Notes: a model not told the origin generated them from the letters alone. Shown: positions 35,513 through 44,987, counted from the stretch's first letter. The stretch: 64,000 nt of DNA from Leyella lascolaii (GCF_900079775.1 NZ_LT556034.1:67621-131620), one strand, 5' to 3'. Made by a program: numbers and translations.

Positions 35513-36202
35513 TCAACGCAAGTACACCAGCTTTTCAGTCTCTCCGGAATAGGTGTTTATCCTTATCCTCACAGCGTCGGCGTCTATGTCGGAGGTCCTT
35601 ATGCTCAGATATTTGCGCACCGAATAATATTCCGGAACACCGCCCTGGTCGTGCATGAACCGCAATACGGCGCACCTGCCTCCGTCGGGCAAGTCCTCGG
35701 TCTTGTCTTCCACGACCCCTACGGTCTGCACTCCTCCGTTGTCATCTGACGTCCCCGACTTCAGCACCACGCACATATTAAGATACTTGCCTTCTGCCGA
35801 CAGCCACGCGCTCTCGAACGTCACGGGGTCGGCGGGCACATTGTCTGTCTGCCGCAAGGGCACTATGTTCAGCACAGGCACCCTCACCACCGACAGAGCC
35901 TTGGCACAGGCAGTACCCGATTCGTTGTAAGTCAGGTTGTAATACATCAGTGCCCTGTACACCGAATCGGGCACCGTTATCCACGACAGTGTGAAAGGCG
36001 GGTTTGTGACGAGTTTCTGTCCGTCGTCCGTCACGACATAGTCCACCGTCTCTCCGGCATCCGAATGCATCTCCACGAAGTCGGCACGCATGTACGAATA
36101 CTTGCCGTCACCGCTCTCATACCCGTCGGCTGAGCATCCGGCGAGCACTGCCAGAACCGCCAGCACGCCTGCTATATGAATGAAGCGCGTCTTACACATC
36201 AT
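35513..36202 (-). CDS. NigD-like lipoprotein
   Basis: This 229-residue protein has a lipoprotein signal (LAVLAGCSADG, Cys23). The body resembles the NigD family of Bacteroides (two beta-barrel-like domains): the early SYMRADFVEMHSDAG, then TLSWITVPDSVYRALMYYN and the C-terminal YYSVRKYLSIRTSDID are typical. NigD was named from a bacteriocin-linked operon of Bacteroides; its function is unknown. The start overlaps the stop of the acyltransferase gene by 11 bases, so it belongs to the same transcript. Confidence 0.8.
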   Translation of the reverse strand: MMCKTRFIHIAGVLAVLAVLAGCSADGYESGDGKYSYMRADFVEMHSDAGETVDYVVTDDGQKLVTNPPFTLSWITVPDSVYRALMYYNLTYNESGTACAKALSVVRVPVLNIVPLRQTDNVPADPVTFESAWLSAEGKYLNMCVVLKSGTSDDNGGVQTVGVVEDKTEDLPDGGRCAVLRFMHDQGGVPEYYSVRKYLSIRTSDIDADAVRIRINTYSGETEKLVYLR

Positions 36203-37358
36203 CCCCCATCACACTGAAACGGTTGCGCGCCGGATTGGCATACATCGTGAGCATGCGCTCGCGCAGGAATGAGTAGTCAGGTTTCTCCAGCTCAATCCTT
36301 GCAAGCTGTGTGTCGATATATTTCTCAAAGGCAGCCTTCTCGGCTCCGGTATAATGCGCGGAGAGAGCGTCTGAGCCTTCGAGCATGTCGAGTGCGATGT
36401 AGTTGTTGGGATAAAGCCGGTAGCCGGAGAATATGTCGCGGTCGATATGTTCAGCCACCGCATGGTAGAAGTCGCCTTTCGGCATGTCTTCGTCGAGGGT
36501 CATGAGCCATCCGTCCATGCATGGCGCGCAGTGGTAGTGTATGCGTCCCTTGTAGCCCATGATGCCGGTCTGCATGCTCACGATGTCGTCCTGCGCCGAC
36601 TTCTTCCATCCCTCCACGTCGCGTTTGAGCTGGAACTCCCTCGCCTTGAGGAAGTCGCACGGGTCGAACTCATACGATATGGACAGCGGGACGATGTGCA
36701 ACGCCGCGATGCGGTCTCTCACCGTGCCTTCCCCTCCCATAGCCATCATCTTCAGTATTGCCTCCTGCGTGCGGTCGTCGGAGTCCTTGGCGCGTCCCTC
36801 GCGCTGCGCTATCCACACACATTCCTTCTTCTCCGCTATGACAAGATGCATGTAGTCGGACAGCCGTTTGCTTGCCGTGAGCATCTGTCTCATAGACAAC
36901 GCCCGCTCGACAATGAACGACTTGTTTATCCTCACGATGTCCTTCACCCACGGCAGAGACAGAAGATTGTCGCCGATGGCTATCTCGCACGTCGTGGAGA
37001 AATGCGAGTCGAGCAGCATCATGTTGAGCAACGCCGAGTCGAGCACTATGTCGCGGTGGTTGCTCACAAACGTGTAGTTGCGGCTGTTGTCTATCGCCGA
37101 GCAGTCGATGTCGCATCCCCGGCTCGCCTTGGCGAGCAGTCCGGAGAGGAACGGATAGCAGAACGTGCGCTGGAAGTCGAGGTTCGTGCGGCACGCACGC
37201 ATTCTCTCAGACAACGTCTCAAACGGGATGTCGGGGAAGATGGCGGCAGCCACCGCCCTGAACTGGCTGTTGGCGACAAGGCGCTCATACACTTCCGGAA
37301 GCTCTTCCGGCTCGAACGGCCTTATCGCATCATACTGTCTTAATAACTCGATGTTCAT
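36192..37358 (-). CDS. Phospholipid/glycerol acyltransferase (PlsC-like)
   Basis: About 388 residues; the start may be the ATG at 37358 or the one two codons earlier. The acyltransferase block I motif is SNHRDIVLD (NHxxxxD, about residues 99-105), with a later AQREGRAKDSDDRTQ block (glycine-lacking variant of the P-loop motif). The protein is longer than classic PlsC, with about 80 extra N-terminal residues, as in a Bacteroidetes-specific group. It probably acylates 1-acyl-glycerol 3-phosphate or a related lipid at the inner membrane. It lies in an envelope operon behind ddl. Confidence 0.8.
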   Translation of the reverse strand: MNIELLRQYDAIRPFEPEELPEVYERLVANSQFRAVAAAIFPDIPFETLSERMRACRTNLDFQRTFCYPFLSGLLAKASRGCDIDCSAIDNSRNYTFVSNHRDIVLDSALLNMMLLDSHFSTTCEIAIGDNLLSLPWVKDIVRINKSFIVERALSMRQMLTASKRLSDYMHLVIAEKKECVWIAQREGRAKDSDDRTQEAILKMMAMGGEGTVRDRIAALHIVPLSISYEFDPCDFLKAREFQLKRDVEGWKKSAQDDIVSMQTGIMGYKGRIHYHCAPCMDGWLMTLDEDMPKGDFYHAVAEHIDRDIFSGYRLYPNNYIALDMLEGSDALSAHYTGAEKAAFEKYIDTQLARIELEKPDYSFLRERMLTMYANPARNRFSVMGDDV

Positions 37359-37411
37359 AATCACTTAATTATCAGGTAGGTAATAAAGTGGAGCCACGCT
37401 CAGGCGCCGGT

Positions 37412-38413
37412 TCAGAACTGGTTCTCCACTATGTCTGTCAGCACGTCCTTGATGTCGAGTCCGGCGGCACGCACCTGCTGGGGGATGAAGCTTGTGGCGG
37501 TCATACCCGGTGTGGTGTTCACCTCGAGCATGTTTATCTTGTCGTTGCCGTGTTCGTCTTTCGTTATGATATAGTCCACACGTATTATTCCGTTGCAGCG
37601 AAGTATGTCGTAGATACGCGATGTCTCCTCAGCCACTCGCGCCGCCGTGTCGGGCGATATGCGCGCCGGAGTGATTTCCTGGACCTCTCCGTTGTACTTG
37701 GCATTGTAGTCGAAGAACTCGTTGGCGGTGACAACCTCCGTGGCAGGGAACACCACCGACTTGTCCTTTGTCTTGTAACAGCCTATCGATATCTCCGTTC
37801 CGTCGAGGAAACTCTCTATCATCACCTCGTTGCTCTCCATGAAAGCCACGCGCAGGGCGGGCGCGAGCTGGTCGGCGTTCTTCACCTTCGACACGCCGAA
37901 ACTGCTTCCGTCGGCGGCGGGCTTTACGAAGCACGGCATACCGATGATGCGTTCTATCTCCTCCTCGCTGTACTTGTTCTCCTCCCCGCGGCGCAGCAGC
38001 AGACTGCGTGCCACGTTTATTCCATAGCCGCTGAGGTAGCGGTTGAGCACATACTTGTCGAACGTCATTGCCTCGACGAGCACTCCGCTCGTGCTGTAAG
38101 GCACGCCTATAAGCTCGAAGTAGCCCTGCATGAGTCCGTTCTCTCCCGGTGTTCCGTGTATGGTTATGTAGGCATAGTCGAACACCACAGCCTTTCCGTC
38201 CTTGACGAAGGAGAAGTCGTTGCGGTCGACGGGAGCGGTTGTGCCGTCCTCGAAGTTCACGTGCCAGTTCTGTCCCTCCACGTCAACGATGTACACGTTG
38301 TACCGTTCCTTGTCGAAGAACGAATAGAGTCCGTTCGCCGAATTCATCGACACGTCGTGCTCCGACGAGTCGCCGCCACACACGATGGCTATGTTTCTCT
38401 TTATATTTTCCAT
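37412..38413 (-). CDS. ddl: D-alanine--D-alanine ligase
   Basis: 333 residues from the ATG at 38413; an in-frame ATG at 38443 would overlap rluD and lacks support. This ATP-grasp enzyme makes the D-Ala-D-Ala dipeptide of peptidoglycan. Motifs: CGGDSSEHDVSMNSA near the N terminus, HGTPGENGLMQGYFE, CFVKPAADGSSFGVSKV, and MLEVNTTPGMTATSFIPQ with metal-binding Glu/Asn. It follows rluD by 16 bases in a five-gene envelope operon. Confidence 0.94.
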   Translation of the reverse strand: MENIKRNIAIVCGGDSSEHDVSMNSANGLYSFFDKERYNVYIVDVEGQNWHVNFEDGTTAPVDRNDFSFVKDGKAVVFDYAYITIHGTPGENGLMQGYFELIGVPYSTSGVLVEAMTFDKYVLNRYLSGYGINVARSLLLRRGEENKYSEEEIERIIGMPCFVKPAADGSSFGVSKVKNADQLAPALRVAFMESNEVMIESFLDGTEISIGCYKTKDKSVVFPATEVVTANEFFDYNAKYNGEVQEITPARISPDTAARVAEETSRIYDILRCNGIIRVDYIITKDEHGNDKINMLEVNTTPGMTATSFIPQQVRAAGLDIKDVLTDIVENQF

Positions 38414-38429
38414 TTTTTCAAAACGTTGC

Positions 38430-39497
38430 TTACTGATTCTCAAATGTGTTGTTGTTTGTCCCGGATATGTATACGCGCCACTTTTCTATCAGCGCGGCAA
38501 GGTCGGCGGGTGGCGGGGAGTCGAAGTCCATCTGCCTGCCTGTGAGCGGATGGCGGAAGCCGAGGGTGCGGGCGTGCAGTGCCTGACGGTCGCAGAGCTT
38601 GAAGCAGTTGGTGATGAACGCCTTGTAAGAGGAGCTTCTGTTGCCCCGCAATATCTCGCATCCGCCGTAACGCTCGTCTCCGAAGAGCGGATGACCTATG
38701 TGCCGCATGTGCGCCCTTATCTGATGTGTGCGTCCGGTCTCAAGGATACACTCCACAAGAGTGACATAGCCGAACCGTTCCATCACCCTGTAGTGGGTCA
38801 CGGCAGGCTTTCCTATGCCCGAGTCGGGAGGGCAGACGGTCATCCGCAGACGGTCTTTCGGGTCGCGGGTGATGTTTCCCTCTATGCGTCCCTCGTCCTC
38901 GTTGAAGTTGCCCCACACCAGAGCCACGTAGCTGCGGTGGGTCGTCTTGTTAAAGAACTGCGCTCCGAGCGACGTCTTCGCAGCCGGAGTCTTTGCCACG
39001 ACGAGCAGTCCGCTCGTGTCCTTGTCTATCCTGTGGACCAGTCCCACCTCCGGGTCGTTGGGGTCGAAAGAGCCGACGTCCTTCATGTGCCATGCCACGG
39101 CGTTGACCAGCGTGCCGTGGAAGTTGCCCACACCCGGGTGCACCACCAGTCCGGCGGGCTTGTTGACAACCATCAGCTCGCTGTCTTCGTAGACGATGTC
39201 GAGCGGTATGTCCTCCGCCTCTATGGTTGAGTCGAAACGCGGACGGTCAAGCATCAGTGTCACCACATCGCCCGGACGCACCTTGTAGTTGCTCTTCACG
39301 GGACGGTCGTTGACGTGTACGAACCCGGCGTCCGCAGCCTTCTGTATGCGGTTGCGGCTGGAGTGCTGGAGCTTCTCGCACATGTACTTGTCCACGCGCA
39401 GTGCCTCCTGTCCCTTGTCCACCACGAAGCGGAAATGCTCGTATAGCTGTTGCGCCTCCTCGTCAAGTTCCTCTATGTCCTCTATGTTGTCTGCCAT
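38430..39497 (-). CDS. rluD: 23S rRNA pseudouridine synthase, RluD type
   Basis: This 355-residue protein has an S4 RNA-binding domain (about residues 35-100, LRVDKYMCEKLQHSSRNRIQ) and an RluA-family catalytic domain with Asp in HRIDKDTSGLLVVAK (about residue 155). ETGRTHQIRAHMRHIGHPLFGD is also conserved. Synthases of this class modify helix 69 of 23S rRNA, but the exact site cannot be told from sequence. It sits between the PASTA gene (47-base gap) and ddl, an order common in Bacteroidales. Confidence 0.93.
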   Translation of the reverse strand: MADNIEDIEELDEEAQQLYEHFRFVVDKGQEALRVDKYMCEKLQHSSRNRIQKAADAGFVHVNDRPVKSNYKVRPGDVVTLMLDRPRFDSTIEAEDIPLDIVYEDSELMVVNKPAGLVVHPGVGNFHGTLVNAVAWHMKDVGSFDPNDPEVGLVHRIDKDTSGLLVVAKTPAAKTSLGAQFFNKTTHRSYVALVWGNFNEDEGRIEGNITRDPKDRLRMTVCPPDSGIGKPAVTHYRVMERFGYVTLVECILETGRTHQIRAHMRHIGHPLFGDERYGGCEILRGNRSSSYKAFITNCFKLCDRQALHARTLGFRHPLTGRQMDFDSPPPADLAALIEKWRVYISGTNNNTFENQ

Positions 39498-39544
39498 GAA
39501 TTGTCATGATTTTGTTTTCACACCTATTTATATATACTACCGGT

Positions 39545-40222
39545 TCATTCGGCAGCCGGTTCTTCATCAGGCAACGGAGCTGTCACTACCTGGAACTCGT
39601 CCACGTCGCCCTCGTCCACAGGCTCGAACGCGTCAACATCCACATACTCTATGCTGTCCGACTCGTCGCGCATGCCGCTTCCTGCCTGCACCGTCACAAC
39701 GTCGTCCACCGATATCCTGTCGCCTGCCACCACCTGTCTGCCGCGCACCGTCACACCGTAGACCCAGTCGCGCTCGCCCGGCACATACTCAGGCTTGCCC
39801 ACCTTGAATCCCATGGCGGACAGTTTCGCCATCGCCTCGCGCAGCGAACTGTTGTCTATAATGTCCGGCAGGGCTATCATGGGCGAATGTTCGGCGTTGA
39901 TGATTACCGTCACCACACGTCCGCTCTTCACCTTCTCGCCAGGTGCGGGCGTCTGTTCGAGGATGCAGTCGGGCGACAACGTCTTCACGTAACCCGTATC
40001 GCTCACCACGACATCGAGCCCCAGCCCCTGCAATATGTGCTGGGCGTCCCTGAACGACTTCTGCCGCAGGTCGGGCACCACTATCGCCTCACCGTGATGG
40101 GTGTACACTCCGAGCCAGTATTTCAGCCCGAATACCGCCAGCAGCACCACAAAAGCCATTGCCGCCAGATTGCCCCATAGATACCAGCTTTTGAACTTTT
40201 TGAAGAAATCCGTAGGTTTCAT
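39545..40222 (-). CDS. Membrane-anchored PASTA-domain protein
   Basis: This 225-residue protein has an N-terminal membrane anchor (about residues 12-37) and then two or three PASTA repeats: VVPDLRQKSFRDAQHILQGLG, LPDIIDNSSLREAMAKLSAMG and a weaker third; the last 30 residues are acidic. PASTA domains bind peptidoglycan stem peptides. No kinase domain precedes them, unlike PknB, as is usual for this Bacteroidetes protein. It heads the operon with rluD, ddl, the acyltransferase and NigD-like gene. The leader of roughly 450 bases holds five A/B repeats. Confidence 0.85.
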   Translation of the reverse strand: MKPTDFFKKFKSWYLWGNLAAMAFVVLLAVFGLKYWLGVYTHHGEAIVVPDLRQKSFRDAQHILQGLGLDVVVSDTGYVKTLSPDCILEQTPAPGEKVKSGRVVTVIINAEHSPMIALPDIIDNSSLREAMAKLSAMGFKVGKPEYVPGERDWVYGVTVRGRQVVAGDRISVDDVVTVQAGSGMRDESDSIEYVDVDAFEPVDEGDVDEFQVVTAPLPDEEPAAE

Positions 40223-40307
40223 CTCACATCATTTTGTACATAGGATATGCGCACAAGGGAAAAGCAGACATATCATTTGCTTTCCCGGCGCAGCCTTTTT
40301 TGTGCAA

Positions 40308-40681
40308 AGACAGTGCCAGCGAGCGCAATGAGAGCTTGCTCTCAGATTGCCGAGCGCAGCCTGTCTTATGCAAAGACAGTGCCAGCGAGCGCAATAAGAG
40401 CTTGCTCTTAAATTGCCGAGCGCAGCCTGTCTTATGCAGAGACAGTGCAAGGTGAGTGCAGCAGCAAGGCGGGGAAACGAAGTTTTACCAGACTTGATGA
40501 TGCCGAACCGATGCCTGTCTTATGCAGAGACAGTGCCAGCGAACGCAATAAGAGCTTGCTCTTAAATTGCCGAGCGCAGCCTGTCTTATGCAAAGACAGT
40601 GCAAGGTGAGTGCAGCAGCAAGGCGGGGAAACGAAGTTTTACCAGACTTGATGATGCCGAACCGATGCCTGTCTTATGCAA
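40308..40681. repeat. Leader repeat array, order A-A-B-A-B, upstream of the PASTA operon
   Basis: Three 66-bp type-A units (40308, 40374, 40528) and two 88-bp type-B units (40440, 40594) are joined without gaps. A units contain a long imperfect inverted repeat around GAGAGCTTGCTCTC. B units share both ends with A but have a different core (AAGTTTTACCAGACTT). Each junction, GTCTTATGCAAAGAC, is itself a short hairpin. The array lies between the promoter at 40679-40709 and the PASTA start, so it would be transcribed as leader. Confidence 0.85.
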
Positions 40682-40709
40682 AGATAACACTAACTACTCA
40701 ATGAACAAA
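40679..40709 (-). promoter_or_regulatory. Promoter of the PASTA-rluD-ddl operon
   Basis: On the minus strand TTTG (complement of 40706-40709) and TATCTTTG (complement of 40679-40686) are 19 bases apart, a perfect consensus. The -7 box is the edge of the outermost repeat unit, so transcription would begin within the array. Confidence 0.65.
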
Positions 40710-41014
40710 ATAAAAGCACAGATAAAGTGTAAAAAAACACCGTCACACCAACAACCCGGCAACCGCCCTCCGCTCCCGCTGTCCGGCCACGCCCCGACCG
40801 CACGAGGCACGCACCACCCGTGCCCCATGCCCCATACGTCCCCTCCATCCGTCCCGACACGCATTCTCCGTACAGAAAACCCGGAAGCGGAGACGCGCTG
40901 TTTTCTTGACTTTTTCTTTACATAACAAAATCGCGAAACAGACATCCGGACAACACAAATACCTACTTTCCGAACACCGCTCACGCCCCTCCGCCATGCC
41001 TCTACCCCACTCCC

Positions 41015-41168
41015 GATACCCCCAAACGGGCTTTCCGGCTCACCGCAAAGCCCGTTTCATGACGCGGAACGTGCCGTATCACAGCGCGAAAGAGCCTCTT
41101 TGGCGGTGCCGAAAAGCCCGTCCGGCAATGCAGGACAGTGCTTTCCGCGTTGCCAGAACCACCATAAA
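41015..41168. repeat. 22-bp degenerate tandem array F (7 units)
   Basis: Units start at 41015, 41037, 41059, 41081, 41103, 41125 and 41147, all 22 bp, for example GCGGTGCCGAAAAGCCCGTC plus CG. The consensus matches arrays D and H. It fills the gap between the PASTA promoter and rpmH. The rest of 40710-41400 shows no gene. Confidence 0.8.
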
Positions 41169-41400
41169 GAAAGCAAGCCACTGAATATCAACAACTTGGA
41201 AAAACCTCTTGAAAATCGCGTTTTTCGCATCAGAAGAAAGTCACGGAGCAAACAGCCCATTCTCGCGGACATAAGACAGAAAACCCGAGCCTGCCAAGCC
41301 ACGCCACACCAGCACAAAAACGGCTTCTCACACCGCACCGTCACGGCATACCTGAAAACCGCCACGGCATGCCCGACACCCGTCATACGCCATAAAAAAC

Positions 41401-41434
41401 AGCAAGGAGCAGGTACTTCTCCCTGCTCCTTGCT
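41401..41434 (-). terminator. Terminator of rpmH
   Basis: A perfect 13-bp stem (41401-41413 with 41422-41434) is followed on the minus strand by G and six T, 35 bases after the rpmH stop. Confidence 0.9.
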
Positions 41435-41469
41435 GCTCACAATAATCCCGTCACCGACGGAACTCCGGC

Positions 41470-41625
41470 TTATTTGCCGTGGTGCTCGTCTGATACAGTC
41501 AGCTTTTTGCGGCCGTGAGCACGACGTGAAGCCAATACACGGCGACCGTTCTTTGTCGACATTCTCTCACGGAAACCGTGCTTGTTCACTCTCCTTCTGT
41601 TGTGAGGCTGAAACGTTCTTTTCAT
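41470..41625 (-). CDS. rpmH: 50S ribosomal protein L34
   Basis: A 51-residue frame from ATG 41625 to TAA 41470-41472 reads [20 protein letters not shown] and goes on through [21 protein letters not shown]. That is unmistakably L34, with the usual basic composition and a short C-terminal extension. A TAATTTTG box (complement of 41670-41677) lies 45 bases upstream. Here it is not next to dnaA or rnpA but divergent from efp. Confidence 0.96.
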   Translation of the reverse strand: MKRTFQPHNRRRVNKHGFRERMSTKNGRRVLASRRAHGRKKLTVSDEHHGK

Positions 41626-41751
41626 TTTCTATCTATAATTTTATTTGTTATTATTCACGCTTTGGGCTGCAAAATTACTCATTTCTTTTCAAACAGCCAA
41701 GAAGAATGCGATTTTTAGAAGATTTATTTAGGTTTTTTTCTAAAATAAACG

Positions 41752-41759
41752 TAACTTTG
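41752..41759 (+). promoter_or_regulatory. -7 box of the efp promoter
   Basis: TAACTTTG matches TAnnTTTG, 50 bases before the efp ATG. The expected -33 position holds a T run rather than TTTG. Confidence 0.5.
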
Positions 41760-41809
41760 CAGCGAATTAAGGAAGAACAAACGAACAATTCAAATTTAGA
41801 CAGACACAT

Positions 41810-42376
41810 ATGATCAATTCACAGGACATTAAGAACGGAACCTGCATCCGCATGGACGGCAAGCTGTTCTTCGTCATCGAATTCCTGCACGTGAAGCCCG
41901 GAAAGGGAAACACCTTCATGCGCGTGAAACTGAAGAACGTTGTCGACGGACGTGTGCTTGAGCGCCGGTTCGACATCAGTGAGAAACTTGAAGACGTACG
42001 CGTGGAGCGCCGCCCATACCAGTATCTTTACAAAGAGGGCGACGACTACATCTTCATGAATCAGGAGACATACGACCAGATTCCTATCGCACACGACCTC
42101 ATAACAGGCGTCGACTACATGAAAGAGGGCGACGTGATAGAGGTTGTGTCAGATGCGTCAAACGAGACTGTGCTCTTCGGCGAGATGCCGGTAAAGACAA
42201 ACCTCCGCATAACACACTCTGAGCCGGGCATAAAGGGCGACACCGCAACCAACGCCACAAAGCCCGCGACGCTCGAGACAGGCGTTGAGGTGCGCGTACC
42301 GCTGTTCATCAACGAGGGCGACCTCATTCAGGTAGACACCCGCGACGGCAGTTACCTGCAGCGCGTGAAGGAATAA
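41810..42376 (+). CDS. efp: Translation elongation factor P
   Basis: This 188-residue protein relieves ribosome stalling at polyproline stretches. The three OB-like domains are complete. The loop that reaches the peptidyl-transferase centre reads VKPGKGNTF (residues 28-36) with Lys32 at its tip, the residue modified in many bacteria; no modification genes are nearby. The C-terminal GDLIQVDTRDGSYLQRV is standard. It is monocistronic and ends in a long stem terminator. Confidence 0.96.
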   Translation: MINSQDIKNGTCIRMDGKLFFVIEFLHVKPGKGNTFMRVKLKNVVDGRVLERRFDISEKLEDVRVERRPYQYLYKEGDDYIFMNQETYDQIPIAHDLITGVDYMKEGDVIEVVSDASNETVLFGEMPVKTNLRITHSEPGIKGDTATNATKPATLETGVEVRVPLFINEGDLIQVDTRDGSYLQRVKE

Positions 42377-42398
42377 AAGGAACACAACTCACTTATAA

Positions 42399-42453
42399 GG
42401 GAAAAGGTAAAAACCGGACACGCAACGCTGCATGCCGCTTTTTACCTTTTTCC
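42399..42453 (+). terminator. Terminator of efp
   Basis: A stem of about 15 bp rich in A-T pairs (42399-42413 with 42439-42453) is followed by GTTTTC. It begins 23 bases after the efp stop. Confidence 0.7.
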
Positions 42454-42692
42454 GTTTTCATAAGCAGATGTTCAAAATCAACCGATATTATAATATTACT
42501 CATATGTTATATATATCTTTGTAACCATCCTGTGCGCTCTTCATGGCTTCACACCAAAGTCTCATAACTCTTCAGACCTTTAAATGCAGCCCCGGACAGC
42601 ACACAATATGATGGCAATCAATTCAGAACATCTGCTTGACAGAATACGCCGGAAACGCATTCCGGCACTCCAACCGGAAAATATTGGTGACT

Positions 42693-43742
42693 ATGAAATA
42701 CAGCTTCATCATTCCAGTTTACAACCGTCCCGACGAGGTGGACGAACTGCTGCAGAGCATGACACGCCAGACGCTCTCCGCATTTGAGGTGATTGTCGTG
42801 GAGGACGGCTCAGTGCGCGACTGCAAAGAGGTGTGCGCACGATACGCCGGAAAGCTCGACCTGCACTACTACATGAAGGAGAACTCTGGTCCGGGACAGA
42901 GCCGCAACTACGGGGCGGAGCGCGCGCGGGGAGAGTATCTCATCATACTCGACAGCGACGTGGTGCTTCCCGACGGATATCTCAGGCATGTCGACGACGA
43001 GCTGCGGCGCATGCCGGCAGACGCCTTCGGCGGACCTGACCGCGCGCACTCCTCGTTCACGCCCACACAGAAGGCGATATCCTTCTCCATGACTTCCTTC
43101 CTCACCACGGGAGGCATACGCGGCGGAAAGAAGAAGATGGACAGGTTCTATCCCCGCTCGTTCAACATGGGCATACGGCGCGACGTGTACATGAGGCTCG
43201 GAGGATTCTCACGCATGCGCTTCGGCGAGGACATCGACTTCAGCATACGCATATTCAAGAGCGGATATGCGTGCCGCCTGTTCCCGGAAGCGTGGGTATG
43301 GCACAAGCGGCGCACCGACTTCCGCAAGTTCTACAGGCAGGTGTACAACTCCGGCATTGCCCGCATAAATCTCTACAAGAAATATCCTGAATCGCTGAAG
43401 GCTGTCCACATGCTCCCCGCAGTGTTCACCGTGGGCGTGCTCATGGCTCTGGCGGTGCTGGCGGCAGGCACGTGCATGAGCCTCATGTCGGCTGACCCGG
43501 TTGTCAGGGCGGGCGGCAAGCTGCTGTGCCACATAGGAAGGCTGCCTCTCCTGCTGTTTGCCGCAGCCGTGTTTCTCGACTCCATTGTCAGCCGCAACAC
43601 CGTCATCGTGGCTCTGCTGAGCGTTCCGGCGGCTTTCATCCAGCTCATGGGCTACGGCGCGGGATTCCTCAACGCATGGTGGAAACGGTGCGTCAGGGGA
43701 CGTGACGAGTTCTCCGCTTTCGACAAGACATTCTACAAATGA
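42693..43742 (+). CDS. Family 2 glycosyltransferase, membrane-associated
   Basis: 349 residues from the ATG at 42693, where the GT-A fold begins (MKYSFIIPVYNRPDEVDELL); an earlier in-frame start would add 19 unlikely residues. Motifs: VVEDGS (about 34-39), ENSGPGQSRNYG, ILDSDVVLPDGY (DxD-like, about 90-95) and GEDIDFSIRI (ED of the catalytic base region). Three C-terminal hydrophobic segments (about 245-330) anchor it. It probably adds a sugar to a surface glycan; the acceptor is unknown. Its stop overlaps the radC start (ATGA). Confidence 0.88.
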   Translation: MKYSFIIPVYNRPDEVDELLQSMTRQTLSAFEVIVVEDGSVRDCKEVCARYAGKLDLHYYMKENSGPGQSRNYGAERARGEYLIILDSDVVLPDGYLRHVDDELRRMPADAFGGPDRAHSSFTPTQKAISFSMTSFLTTGGIRGGKKKMDRFYPRSFNMGIRRDVYMRLGGFSRMRFGEDIDFSIRIFKSGYACRLFPEAWVWHKRRTDFRKFYRQVYNSGIARINLYKKYPESLKAVHMLPAVFTVGVLMALAVLAAGTCMSLMSADPVVRAGGKLLCHIGRLPLLLFAAAVFLDSIVSRNTVIVALLSVPAAFIQLMGYGAGFLNAWWKRCVRGRDEFSAFDKTFYK

Positions 43743-44428
43743 CAGACAAACTCAACATAAACCAATGGGCGGAGGACGACCGTCCGCGCGAGAAATTCAT
43801 GCGCAACGGAGCCAAAAGCCTGTCAAACGCAGAGCTGCTCGCCATACTCATCGGCTCAGGCTCGACCGACGAGAGTGCCGTGGAACTGATGAAGCGCATA
43901 CTCGGAGACTGCAACAACAACCTGAACACTCTGGGAAAGAAAACCATACACGACCTTACAGCATACAAGGGCATGGGACCTGCAAAGGCGGTAACGGTGC
44001 TCGCGGCATGCGAACTGGGCAAGCGCAGACAGGCGGAGACCACCGAGCAGCGTCCGAGACTCGACTCGGCGGATGCCATCTACGCGCATATGCTCACCCG
44101 GATGCAGGACCTCGACGTGGAGGAGGCGTGGGTTCTGCTCATGAACCAGAACTTCAGGCTCATCAAGGAAGAGTGTGTCTCGCACGGAGGCATCAGCGAG
44201 ACGGCTGTCGACATACGCATCATCATACGCGAGGCGATACTGCACAACGCCACGGTCATAGCCCTGTGCCACAACCATCCGAGCAACAACGCCAGACCGA
44301 GCGCCGACGACGACAGGCTGACTCAGAGACTGAAGAAAGCCTGCGAAGTGATGAGGATTCATCTGGCAGACCACATCATCGTGACCGACGGGCAGTATTA
44401 CAGCTACTGTGAAGAAGGAAGGATGTGA
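43739..44428 (+). CDS. radC: RadC family JAB/MPN-domain protein
   Basis: This 229-residue protein has N-terminal UPF0758 helix-hairpin-helix motifs (ALLIG-like LLAILIGSGSTDESA, then KGMGPAKAVTVLAACELG). The JAMM metal motif near residue 178 reads HNHPSNNARPSADD, where most family members have HNHPSG; the metal ligands His, His and Asp are retained. The biochemical role is unsettled despite the name. The start overlaps the glycosyltransferase stop, so expression is coupled. Confidence 0.92.
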   Translation: MTDKLNINQWAEDDRPREKFMRNGAKSLSNAELLAILIGSGSTDESAVELMKRILGDCNNNLNTLGKKTIHDLTAYKGMGPAKAVTVLAACELGKRRQAETTEQRPRLDSADAIYAHMLTRMQDLDVEEAWVLLMNQNFRLIKEECVSHGGISETAVDIRIIIREAILHNATVIALCHNHPSNNARPSADDDRLTQRLKKACEVMRIHLADHIIVTDGQYYSYCEEGRM

Positions 44429-44472
44429 CAGCAAAAACACCGTTTTTTCATTGCAGGACAATTTTTTTTTCA

Positions 44473-44543
44473 TATCTTTGTATAAGATAAGCTGCACTCG
44501 GGAAAATAAGAGCAAGCTCTCTTTCCTCTCGCTTGCATTATCT
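44473..44543. repeat. Single type-A hairpin leader repeat upstream of the sufT-like gene, with -7 box
   Basis: TATCTTTG (44473-44480) leads into one 66-bp A unit (44478-44543) that ends in a second TATCTTTG (44539-44546). ATTG at 44450-44453 is a near match to -33 at a 19-base distance. The unit has the same orientation relative to its downstream gene as the copies before tdh, folP and the PASTA gene. Confidence 0.7.
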
Positions 44544-44666
44544 TTGTCAAAGATAAGACTGCACAAAACAGTTTACATCATACCATCACCGCGCCCGCTT
44601 TCGCCATTCCTGCCTGAGACAGGCTCGCATACCGCCAATGCAGGCGCCTTAATAAGGACATAACAC

Positions 44667-44987
44667 ATGACACAGGAAGAAAAGACAAACATAGAGGAGC
44701 GCGTCGTCGACATGCTGAAGACGGTCTACGACCCTGAGATTCCGGTAAACATATACGACCTCGGACTCATTTACAAAATCGATGTGAGACCGACATACGA
44801 CGTCGTGATAGACATGACGTTCACCGCACCGTCGTGTCCGGCGGCAGACTTCATAATAGAAGACGTCAGACTTAAGGTGGAGACGATTGACAAAGTGAAG
44901 TCGGCGACGGTCAATCTCGTATTCGAACCCGAATGGGACAAGAGCATGATGACCGAAGAGGCACGCGTTGAGCTGGGCTTCGAATAG
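44667..44987 (+). CDS. SufT-like MIP18 family (DUF59) protein
   Basis: This 106-residue protein is of the iron-sulphur-assembly factor family. Diagnostic stretches: VYDPEIPVNIYDLGLIYKID (residues 20-39) and the conserved Cys in TAPSCPAADFI (about residue 54). It probably assists Fe-S cluster delivery. No other suf genes are in the window. It is followed by an LpxH-like gene after 110 bases. A hairpin repeat with promoter boxes lies in its leader. Confidence 0.88.
   Translation: MTQEEKTNIEERVVDMLKTVYDPEIPVNIYDLGLIYKIDVRPTYDVVIDMTFTAPSCPAADFIIEDVRLKVETIDKVKSATVNLVFEPEWDKSMMTEEARVELGFE

Noticed and set aside
40308..40681. CRISPR or TIGR-like guide array
   Set aside because: Units are similar over their whole length with no variable spacers, and no associated nuclease gene is adjacent; hairpin leader repeats fit better.
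40599..40925. Short frames over B units with similar peptides (GECSSKAGKRSFTRLD) at 40 and 54 kb
   Set aside because: The similarity follows from the DNA repeat itself. The frames lack starts at conserved places and run into unrelated sequence, so a coding role is not supported.
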